Part shown: one piece after another, positions 22,390 to 28,639 of the stretch | Numbering within the stretch: position 1 is the first letter of the stretch | How the letters are laid out: each line of letters begins with the position of its first letter | Assembly (NCBI GenBank): GCA_964464685.1 | Contig: CAYXGV010000007.1 | Location: 1-28,639 of the forward strand | DNA length: 28,639 nucleotides | Source of the DNA: JABIBU01 sp964464685 | Lineage (GTDB): Bacteria; Patescibacteriota; Patescibacteriia; Magasanikbacterales; UBA922 | Reading direction: 5' to 3' | The notes under the pieces: generated by a model | Told to the model about the DNA's origin: nothing | The model's input: only the letters and a program-made list of their open reading frames with translations | Database searches by the model: none | Program-made: the position numbers and the translations under genes

Positions 22390-23790
22390 ATGTCAACACC
22401 TGCCAAAATTGAATTAGAGAATCTTCCGACTATAGCGCTAGTGGGTAGGGTTAATGTTGGCAAATCAACTCTTTTTAATAAATTGATTGAACAAGACAAA
22501 GCCATAATTTCTCAAGTGCCAGGTACTACTCGTACTAACAATGAAGGTTTGGTATTATGGCGAGGAAAATATTTTCGTCTGATTGATACTGGTGGACTTA
22601 CTTTTACTGATAATATACCTTTGGAAAAAGATATTTTGGCTCAAACTGAACGAGCTATGAAAGAAGCGGATATTATTATTTTTGTAGCTGACGCCAAAGA
22701 CGGCATCTTACCCCAAGAAAAAGAACTGGCCAAAAGAATTCGTCGTATAGAAATTAAACCAGTTATTTTTGTAGCCAACAAAGTTGATAACACTAGACTA
22801 GAATTAAATCTAACTGAACCAGAATGGTCCAGGCTTGGTCTCGGCGAACCAATCGCTATTTCCGCTGCCAATGGTCGCAACGTTGGTGACTTTTTGGATA
22901 TTTTACACAAACAATTAAATAAATTAAAAAAACGACCAAAAATTAAAATGACCAAAAATTCTCATCCAATTAACGTAGCAATAATTGGCAAACCTAATGT
23001 GGGCAAATCATCACTTTTTAATAAACTCATCGGGCAAGATAAAGTTATTGTTAGTGACTTGGCCCACACCACCCGCGAACCTCACGATGTTTTAGTGAAT
23101 TATACCTACGAGGCCGAGGGAAAAACCAAAAAAGAAATGATTACTTTCGTAGATACTGCCGGCATTAGACGAAAATCCAAAGTCGCTGGACAACTAGAAC
23201 GAGAAGGTATTTTCAAAAGTATCAATGCTGTCAAAAAAGCTGATATAATTTTGTTTGTGATTGACGGTTCTGATGCTATTTCGTCTCAAGACAAACAATT
23301 GGCTGGCCTCTTGGAAAAAAACATCAAAAGTGTAATAACAATAATAAACAAATGGGATTTGACAGAAGATAATTCAGATACTTACCGCAACGAAGTCAAG
23401 CGAATGATTTACGCCCAATTCCCCCATTTGAGTTTTGCTCCAGTTATTTTGGTTAGTGGTAAAACTGGTTATAAAGTTCATGATATTTTTCCTTTAATTA
23501 TAAAAGCTTGGGAGGCCAGACAAACAATTATTGACGCAAAAGTTTTAAGTAAATTTATTGATTATATAACAAAGCAACACCTACCTTCTAGGGGCAAGGG
23601 TACCCGACAACCAAAAATTATTGGCTTCAAACAATTGGAATACAACCCCCCAGTTTTTGAAGCTACAATCAAATTTCGTACCTCACTACACCGTTCATAT
23701 CTCAGTTTTATTGAAAATAAATTAAGAGAACAATTCAACTTTTTTGCTACACCATTAATGATTAAATTGACAAAAAGTAAACGCACATAG
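22390..23790 (+). CDS. der: Ribosome-assembly GTPase Der (EngA)
   Basis: 466 aa, with the tandem GTPase domains unique to Der, needed for 50S subunit maturation. First G domain: P-loop GRVNVGKST (19-27), DTGG, NKVD. Second: GKPNVGKSS, DTAGIRRKSKV, NKWD. A C-terminal KH-like domain (about 370-466) binds rRNA. The gene follows the LCP gene by 70 bases; TATACT at 22378-22383 sits just before the ATG, so it might be leaderless, or be read through from upstream. No Shine-Dalgarno. Confidence 0.96.
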   Translation: MSTPAKIELENLPTIALVGRVNVGKSTLFNKLIEQDKAIISQVPGTTRTNNEGLVLWRGKYFRLIDTGGLTFTDNIPLEKDILAQTERAMKEADIIIFVADAKDGILPQEKELAKRIRRIEIKPVIFVANKVDNTRLELNLTEPEWSRLGLGEPIAISAANGRNVGDFLDILHKQLNKLKKRPKIKMTKNSHPINVAIIGKPNVGKSSLFNKLIGQDKVIVSDLAHTTREPHDVLVNYTYEAEGKTKKEMITFVDTAGIRRKSKVAGQLEREGIFKSINAVKKADIILFVIDGSDAISSQDKQLAGLLEKNIKSVITIINKWDLTEDNSDTYRNEVKRMIYAQFPHLSFAPVILVSGKTGYKVHDIFPLIIKAWEARQTIIDAKVLSKFIDYITKQHLPSRGKGTRQPKIIGFKQLEYNPPVFEATIKFRTSLHRSYLSFIENKLREQFNFFATPLMIKLTKSKRT

Positions 23791-23792
23791 TG

Positions 23793-23902
23793 TGTCATTG
23801 CGAGCCTTGATTCGCATCAGGGCGAAGCAATCCCAGTGAAATAGCAACGTCGATAATTCAATGGGATTGCTTCGTTATGTATTCTCATTCCTCGCAATGA
23901 CA
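23793..23902. repeat. MITE-like inverted repeat (GTCATTGCGAG family)
   Basis: 110 bp with 12-bp termini TGTCATTGCGAG / CTCGCAATGACA and inner arms GCGAAGCAATCCCA / TGGGATTGCTTCG. It fills the der-pth spacer. Elements with this terminus are widespread in bacterial genomes; it has no coding capacity and would form a long hairpin. Confidence 0.85.
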
Positions 23903-23923
23903 GATAGTTAATATTTAAACCGT

Positions 23924-24466
23924 ATGAAATTAATAGTCGGTCTCGGCAACCCAGGAAAAACTTATGAAAAAACGCGTCACAACGTTGGTTTTATGGTAAT
24001 AGAAAAGTTGCGAGAAAATTTATCAGAATACGATATTGGATCATGGGAGTTGTCAAAAAAATTTAATGCAAAAATCTGTGGTTGTTTAATCAAGGGCGAA
24101 AAAATTATTCTCGCCAAACCTATGACTTTTATGAATGCTTCTGGCGAAACTGTACAAATGATTGCCCACTTTTACAAAATGGTTCCCGAAGATATTATAA
24201 TTGTTCATGATGACAAAGATTTAAAACTCGGTGACATCCGTGTACAAACTGACAAAAGTTCAGCTGGGCACAACGGCGTCCAATCAATTATTGACCACAT
24301 TAGCACTCAAAAGTTTACCAGAGTTAGAATTGGGGTTGCCAGTGAAAATGAAAAAAAGATGCAAGATACCACTACATTTGTACTGGGTAAGTTCGGCTTA
24401 TTTGAAAAGAAAAAAATTGAGGAAATTATAAATAAAAGTGTTGAGGAAATAAAAAAAATGCTCTAA
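23924..24466 (+). CDS. pth: Peptidyl-tRNA hydrolase
   Basis: 180 aa, slightly short but complete. Cleaves peptidyl-tRNAs dropped by ribosomes. Visible family motifs: VGLGNPGKTYEKTRHNVGF with catalytic His19, KPMTFMNASGE, VHDDKDLKLGDIR, and SAGHNGVQSI. Separated from der by a MITE-like hairpin of 110 bp, which may uncouple or stabilise the transcripts. It converges with the small membrane protein gene on the other strand. Confidence 0.96.
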   Translation: MKLIVGLGNPGKTYEKTRHNVGFMVIEKLRENLSEYDIGSWELSKKFNAKICGCLIKGEKIILAKPMTFMNASGETVQMIAHFYKMVPEDIIIVHDDKDLKLGDIRVQTDKSSAGHNGVQSIIDHISTQKFTRVRIGVASENEKKMQDTTTFVLGKFGLFEKKKIEEIINKSVEEIKKML

Positions 24467-24474
24467 AAATACAA

Positions 24475-24500
24475 GGGGCACCATCGTAAAATGATGCCCC
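24475..24500 (-). terminator. Intrinsic terminator of the 93-aa membrane protein gene
   Basis: Minus-strand stem GGGGCA / TGCCCC extended past one mismatch by three more pairs, with the T-rich tail TTGTATTTTT. It sits 9 bases past the pth stop and could also stop converging transcription. Confidence 0.75.
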
Positions 24501-24522
24501 GCCAATGTCCTGACGACATTCT

Positions 24523-24804
24523 CTAATCTGAGTTACCCCCCCTCCTCTCATCGCTTGAATTCTTCTTGACGAGAAGAATAAATTTATTGAATAACAAAAT
24601 TGCCACCACCACAACAACATAATAAAAAATAGGGTAAATCCACCACAGCGGATCCATTTCCCTATAATTCCATGACACCCCCCAAGTAGGCAATGAGAGA
24701 AAAAGAGCTACCACAAAAAAAATAGTGTCAATGACAACTATTATCCTATTGTCAAGACCAAAAAACTGAGTTGCTTTCTGGAAAAATGCAAAAGAGCGCA
24801 TCAT
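24523..24804 (-). CDS. Small two-helix membrane protein
   Basis: 93 aa. Two membrane helices: about 20-42 (IIVVIDTIFFVVALFLSL) and about 52-78 (WWIYPIFYYVVVVVAILLF), joined by a Trp-rich loop (PTWGVSWNYREMDPLWW), then a charged tail (KKNSSDERRGGNSD). Short, but well supported: a near-consensus promoter, a strong Shine-Dalgarno GGAGGGG 4 bases before the ATG (the best in the window), and a dedicated terminator. These signals suggest high, independent expression and contrast with its neighbours, so it may be acquired or specially translated. I do not recognise the family. Confidence 0.8.
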   Translation of the reverse strand: MMRSFAFFQKATQFFGLDNRIIVVIDTIFFVVALFLSLPTWGVSWNYREMDPLWWIYPIFYYVVVVVAILLFNKFILLVKKNSSDERRGGNSD

Positions 24805-24852
24805 AATACCCCTCCATTTGATTTTTGAATGTTCAATTTATCTAATACAAGT

Positions 24853-24881
24853 ATCTTACAACAAATTTTTTATTAAGTCAA
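24853..24881 (-). promoter_or_regulatory. Sigma70-type promoter of the 93-aa membrane protein gene
   Basis: TTGACT (24876-24881), 17 bases, TAAGAT (24853-24858). Leader about 40 nt with GGAGGGG next to the start. Confidence 0.7.
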
Positions 24882-24953
24882 ATTACCAAATTTATAGAAT
24901 AATTACCAATTACCAGTCACCTTAATAAAAATTATATATTTTACAAAAATTGA

Positions 24954-26045
24954 ATGCACACTATGATAGACAGAGAGATTCTTATTTCCCACTGGCCAAA
25001 AATAACCGTAAAACGCTACCAGCAACTGCTGGGCTTTTTTTCATCTCTGGATAATGCTTGGCAGGCCAAATCAACTGATTTTGAAAAGATGGGATGGAAA
25101 GATGATTTGGCAACTAATTTTTTAGATTGGAAAAATAATGTTGATGAAGAAAAAATTGCTAAAATCTTAGACCAAGAAAAAATTACTTGTGTTTTAAAAA
25201 CAGATGATAATTATCCAAAACTATTAAAAGAAATTTATGATGCGCCCATTTGTTTATTTACTCGTGGTGAATTAAATAATGACGGCTTTATTCTGGCAGT
25301 AGTCGGTCCAAGAAAATTTTCTCCTTATGGCAAACAAATTACTGAAGAAATAGTCGGAAATTTGGCAAGCCAAGGTATTGTTATCATAAGTGGCCTGGCT
25401 TTGGGAATTGACAGTATTGCTCACCACACTACTTTGCAAGCTGGTGGCAAAACGATTGCCGTACTTGGTTCGGGAATAAACGACAAACATATCTATCCAG
25501 CCGGGCATCGTAATTTGGCAAATGATATTATAAAAAAAGGTGGAGCAGTAATTTCTGAATATCCTCCTGGAGCATTGCCGTCCAAATTTACTTTTCCCCG
25601 CCGTAACCGCATTATAGCCGGCATGTCGCTTGGTACTTTGGTAATAGAAGCAGCCGAGGGTTCAGGAGCCTTAATAACAGCACAATCAGCCTTAGATAAT
25701 AATCGCGAGGTCTTTGCCATACCCCAAAATATTACCTCACCAAATTCAGCTGGTGTCAATCAACTAATTAAAAATGGAGCTCACCCCGTCACCTCAGCCC
25801 AAGATATTATTGATGTGCTGGATTTGGAAGATATAAAAAACTTTATTTCCAACCGAGAAATCGTTCCCGACTCCCCCACCGAAGCCAAACTGCTAGAATT
25901 TTTATCCCGTGAACCAATTCATATTGACCAGCTGGTAAAACAAACCCAACTTGACAGCCCGACAGTAAATGCTACACTTATACTTATGGAAATGAAAGGC
26001 ATGGTTAAAAATCTGGGTGGGATGATGTATGTTTTGAGTCGATAA
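24954..26045 (+). CDS. dprA: DNA-processing protein DprA (Smf)
   Basis: 363 aa. Loads RecA on incoming single-stranded DNA in natural transformation. N-terminal helical SAM/HhH-like region (about 1-70), Rossmann-like core (about 80-290) with VVGPRKFSPYG, SGLALGIDSIAHH, GSGINDKHIYP, FPRRNRIIAGMS and AAEGSGALITA, then a C-terminal winged helix (about 305-360). A second ATG at 24963 is an equally good start; neither has a Shine-Dalgarno. With radA in the same window and a pilus-related cluster, it supports a capacity for DNA uptake, which is an inference. Confidence 0.95.
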   Translation: MHTMIDREILISHWPKITVKRYQQLLGFFSSLDNAWQAKSTDFEKMGWKDDLATNFLDWKNNVDEEKIAKILDQEKITCVLKTDDNYPKLLKEIYDAPICLFTRGELNNDGFILAVVGPRKFSPYGKQITEEIVGNLASQGIVIISGLALGIDSIAHHTTLQAGGKTIAVLGSGINDKHIYPAGHRNLANDIIKKGGAVISEYPPGALPSKFTFPRRNRIIAGMSLGTLVIEAAEGSGALITAQSALDNNREVFAIPQNITSPNSAGVNQLIKNGAHPVTSAQDIIDVLDLEDIKNFISNREIVPDSPTEAKLLEFLSREPIHIDQLVKQTQLDSPTVNATLILMEMKGMVKNLGGMMYVLSR

Positions 26046-26053
26046 ACTTAAAC

Positions 26054-26187
26054 GTCATCCTGAGCGAAACCCCGAGAATACAGGGTGAAGCCGAAGGATC
26101 CCCATCTTAGTAGTATTAAAGTATGGGATCCTTCGACTTCACTTCACTTCACTTCACTTCACTTCGTTCCGTTACGCTCAGGATGAC
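26054..26187. repeat. MITE-like inverted repeat (GTCATCCTGAGCG family)
   Basis: 134 bp with termini GTCATCCTGAGCG / CGCTCAGGATGAC and inner arms GAAGGATCCCCAT / ATGGGATCCTTC. It starts 9 bases after the dprA stop. No coding capacity. Confidence 0.85.
26136..26165 (+). repeat. Pentanucleotide microsatellite (ACTTC)6
   Basis: Six perfect ACTTC units inside the right arm of the inverted repeat, an expansion of the native GACTTCACTTC. Copy number is likely unstable. Confidence 0.9.
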
Positions 26188-26239
26188 ATTTCGTATTCTA
26201 CTGTAATTAAATACCTAAAAATATGTTGTAAAAAATATT

Positions 26240-26310
26240 CGTAAATCCGCATAATCCGCGACATCCGCACCTGCCTGCCGGCAGGCAGGTATAATCCGCG
26301 TATCCGTATC
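26240..26310. repeat. Degenerate ATCCGC repeats around a 22-bp palindrome
   Basis: Several ATCCGC/ATCCGT units flank a perfect 22-bp palindrome (26269-26290) with core TGCCTGCCGGCAGGCA, identical to the core inserted in recG. With the element at 26054-26187 this accounts for the gene-free stretch from 26046 to 26347. Confidence 0.75.
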
Positions 26311-26347
26311 ATATAATTTTACTTATATACTTAAAAACTCAAAACCT

Positions 26348-27168
26348 ATGAGCCAACATTTCAAACTCACAATAATATCTTCAATCTTCATCTCCGGTTT
26401 ACTAGCTGCCAACTTACTTGGTAGCAAAGTGACCACTCTATTTGGTATTGCTGTTTCAGTCGGCATCTTTGCCTACCCTTTAACTTNNNNNNNNNNNNNN
26501 NNNNNNNNNNNNNNNNNNNNNNNNNNNNNNNNNNNNNNNNNNNNNNNNNNNNNNNNNNNNNNNNNNNNNNNNNNNNNNNNNNNNNNACCACTCTATTTGG
26601 TATTGCTGTTTCAGTCGGCATCTTTGCCTACCCTTTAACTTTTCTTATGACTGATGCCATTGCCGAAGTTTATGGAAAAAAGAAAGCCAAGCAAGTTGTC
26701 TGGGCAGCTCTTATTGCTCAAATATTGGTTTTGTTTTTGACTGTAATTGCAGTAAAACTTCCACCAGCTTCACGTTATACTCTTAACGAACAATATGTAG
26801 TGGTATTTAACAGTAGTATCCGCATGATGGTTGCCAGTTTGATTGCTTTTATTGCATCACAGACTCACGACATCTGGGCGTTTGAATTTTGGAAAGAAAA
26901 AACCAAAGGCAAATGGCTGTGGCTTAGAAACAACGCATCAACTATTGTTTCACAAGCAATTGATACCCTACTTTTCATGTTTATCGCTTTTTATCATATT
27001 TCTGATAAATTCACTACGCCTTTCATACTTCAACTTTGTCTGAGCTACTGGCTATTCAAAGTCGCCTTTGCTTTGCTTGATACTCCTTTTGTTTATTTGT
27101 TAGTTGGGTGGTTGAGAAAGTCTGGAAAAGAAGACGAAGTGAGTGATAGTGAACCTTTGCAAATATAA
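26348..27168 (+). CDS. yhhQ: Queuosine precursor transporter (YhhQ/Vut_1 family), split by an artefactual gap
   Basis: Membrane protein importing a queuine/preQ precursor for tRNA modification. The 55 bases before the N run (26432-26486) are repeated exactly after it (26587-26641), so the contigs overlap and no sequence is missing. Collapsing the overlap gives a continuous 221-aa ORF, the size of E. coli YhhQ. Family features: an N-terminal helix, PLTFLMTDAIAEVYGKKKA, and about five further hydrophobic helices, with QAIDTLLFMFIAF near the end. Taken as it stands, the window shows two broken pieces. No Shine-Dalgarno. Confidence 0.88.
26487..26586. other. Assembly gap (artefact, overlapping contig ends)
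   Basis: 100 N flanked by an exact 55-base direct repeat. 55 is a common assembler k-mer size, so the join is probably an unmerged overlap. Confidence 0.93.
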
Positions 27169-27178
27169 ACACAAAAAA

Positions 27179-27312
27179 GTCCCCTCCCCTTTTAGGGGAG
27201 GGTTAGGGAGGGGTTGAGTGTCGAAGATTTTTATTTAGTTTTTAATAAAATGATAGTTGCTTGCTTCTAAGTATCAACCCCCACCTAACCTCCCCCTACG
27301 AGGGGGAGGGAC
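27179..27312. repeat. Paired C/G hairpins forming a composite inverted repeat
   Basis: Left hairpin CCCTCCCCT / AGGGGAGGG (27182-27190, 27194-27202) with tail GGTTAGGGAGGGGTTGA; right hairpin CCTCCCCCT / AGGGGGAGG (27289-27297, 27301-27309) preceded by TCAACCCCCACCTAA. The two halves are in opposite orientation about 70 bases apart, giving a MITE-like unit of about 134 bp in the spacer before folC. Confidence 0.8.
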
Positions 27313-27340
27313 AATACAAAAAATAAATTAGTCAAAATTC

Positions 27341-27369
27341 GTTAAATCTGTTAAATCCGTGTTCTATTT
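27341..27369 (+). repeat. Half-copy of the ATCTGTGTTCTAT element
   Basis: Matches the right half of the inverted-repeat element ending near 14657 with two differences. Lies 10 bases before the folC start. Confidence 0.65.
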
Positions 27370-27379
27370 TCACGATACT

Positions 27380-28639
27380 ATGACCTTCACCGAAAGTTAC
27401 AACTATCTCCTCTCTCTCCAATCTCTCCCTCGCAAAGAATATATGAGAGATCCGAAACACTGCAATATTTATTTAAAACGTCTGCAGTTCTTTTTGGATA
27501 TTTTAGGTAATCCAGAAAAAAAAATCCCCCACTATATACATGTGACAGGCACGAGTGGCAAAGGTTCAATTTGTCTAATGCTTAATTCTATTTTAACTGA
27601 AGCTAGATTCAAAACAGGACTTTCAATTTCACCTCATCCAGTCAGTATCACCGAACGTTGGCAAATTGGTAAAAAAATAATGACTAAAAAAGAATTTATT
27701 GAACTGATTGAATTTATCAAACCAAAACTTGATGAATATGTTCGCACCACTCCTTACGATATGTTATCTTTTTTTGAAATCTGCGAAGCCATCGGATTTT
27801 TATATTTTGTAAACAAAAAAGTTGACTGGGCAATTTTAGAAGTTGGTTGCGGTGGACGCTATGATGCCAGCAATGTAATTCCTTACAAAGATATTGCCGT
27901 GATAACCAACATCGGGCTGGACCATACCAATATTTTGGGAAATGATAAAAAATTAATTGCCTATGAAAAAGCGGGAATAATTAATAATGATTGCGAGGTT
28001 TTTACCATGGAGAAAAATCAAGCGATATTAAAAATTTTGAAACAGGAAGCAAAAAAATATTCAAAAAATATTAACAAAATATTAACAAAATATTATCTAA
28101 TTAATTCTGATCTCTTTGGTAATCAATTTAGATACGACGGAGACGAGTACAAACTCTCAATTCTAGGCGAACACCAAATAGAAAACTCAATACTTGCAAT
28201 CAAAATCGCCAAACACCTAAACATTCCAGAATCTACAATAAAAAAAGGCCTGCAAAAAACAAAACTTCCATTACGAATGGAAATCGTGTCAAAAAATCCA
28301 AGAATAATTTTAGACGGTGCCCACAACCCCGACAAAATAAAAACAACAGTTAATGCAGTAAAAAATTTACTTAGTACGTCCCCTCTCCTTTACAAGGAGA
28401 GGGACAGGGTGAGGTATCGCAATGTACACCTTATAGTCGCCTTCACCGCCGACAAAAATATATCCAAGATGATAAAACAACTCGTAACTCTCAACCCCCA
28501 ATCAATCGCCTGCACCCGCTACACCAACAACCCTTTCCGCATTCCCGCTAACCCTAAAGATTTGGCAGATAAATTTAAAAAACTTTTACCAAAATCAAAA
28601 ATAGAAGTATTTCTTGACCCACAAGATGCTTTTGCTTGG
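27380..28639 (+). CDS. folC: Dihydrofolate/folylpolyglutamate synthase FolC (3' end outside window)
   Basis: 420 aa visible, open at the right edge. Mur-ligase-like enzyme adding glutamate to folates. Seen: P-loop GTSGKGS (57-63), LEVGCGGRYDASNV, ITNIGLDHTNILG, EKAGII, and LDGAHNP (311-317) that opens the C-terminal domain. The first ATG gives the normal FolC N-terminus. Residues about 333-346 (TSPLLYKERDRVRY) come from a C/G hairpin repeat inserted in frame between LDGAHNP and the next strand (VHLIVAF). About 20-40 residues probably lie beyond the window. Confidence 0.93.
   Translation, partial: MTFTESYNYLLSLQSLPRKEYMRDPKHCNIYLKRLQFFLDILGNPEKKIPHYIHVTGTSGKGSICLMLNSILTEARFKTGLSISPHPVSITERWQIGKKIMTKKEFIELIEFIKPKLDEYVRTTPYDMLSFFEICEAIGFLYFVNKKVDWAILEVGCGGRYDASNVIPYKDIAVITNIGLDHTNILGNDKKLIAYEKAGIINNDCEVFTMEKNQAILKILKQEAKKYSKNINKILTKYYLINSDLFGNQFRYDGDEYKLSILGEHQIENSILAIKIAKHLNIPESTIKKGLQKTKLPLRMEIVSKNPRIILDGAHNPDKIKTTVNAVKNLLSTSPLLYKERDRVRYRNVHLIVAFTADKNISKMIKQLVTLNPQSIACTRYTNNPFRIPANPKDLADKFKKLLPKSKIEVFLDPQDAFAW
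28377..28424 (+). repeat. C/G hairpin repeat inserted in folC
   Basis: Perfect 10-bp stem CCCTCTCCTT (28381-28390) / AAGGAGAGGG (28394-28403), 3-base loop, tail ACAGGGTGAGGT. Same architecture as the intergenic copies and the recG copy. Confidence 0.8.

Overview
The window looks like part of a genome-reduced, AT-rich bacterium of the Patescibacteria / Candidate Phyla Radiation (Parcubacteria-like), probably from a metagenome assembly. The case rests on VirB2/TrbC-type pilin modules fused to cell-wall hydrolases, near-absence of Shine-Dalgarno sequences, many GC-rich palindromic repeats (some inside genes), and two 100-N scaffold gaps. TGA is used as a stop (clpC-like gene, radA), so the code is standard table 11 and not the Gracilibacteria code. 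No marker gene fixes the lineage further.

Region 1 (1-1628): a minus-strand phosphomannomutase/phosphoglucomutase with a terminator, sharing an overlapping divergent promoter with the next cluster. Region 2 (1628-12418): a plus-strand cluster with a ClpC-type unfoldase (interrupted by a gap), a short coiled-coil protein, a Lys/Glu/Pro-rich membrane protein, a membrane-anchored beta-propeller, a DsbA-like oxidoreductase, and two large secreted proteins. Both large proteins carry a cysteine-rich domain, a VirB2-like two-helix membrane module and an NlpC/P60-like domain; the first adds an M15 peptidase. I read this as a surface type IV secretion/pilus-related wall-remodelling set with its own disulfide-forming enzyme. 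It is the most interesting system in the window.

Region 3 (12447-16957): radA, then an accessory stretch with a strong minus-strand promoter, a small basic ORF or structured RNA and a long hairpin terminator, then recG, which carries about four in-frame insertions made of repeat DNA. Region 4 (17108-19925): a two-gene BcgI-like type IIB restriction-modification system. Region 5 (20033-24804): tRNA-Arg(GCG), a two-helix membrane protein, an LCP cell-wall ligase, der, pth and a small membrane protein with unusually strong expression signals. Region 6 (24954-28639): dprA, a queuosine-precursor transporter split by an artefactual gap, and folC running off the end and carrying one repeat insertion.

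The housekeeping genes (RadA, RecG, DprA, Der, Pth, FolC) serve DNA repair and uptake, ribosome assembly, tRNA recycling and folate metabolism. The accessory layer is the pilin-hydrolase cluster, the restriction system and several repeat families.
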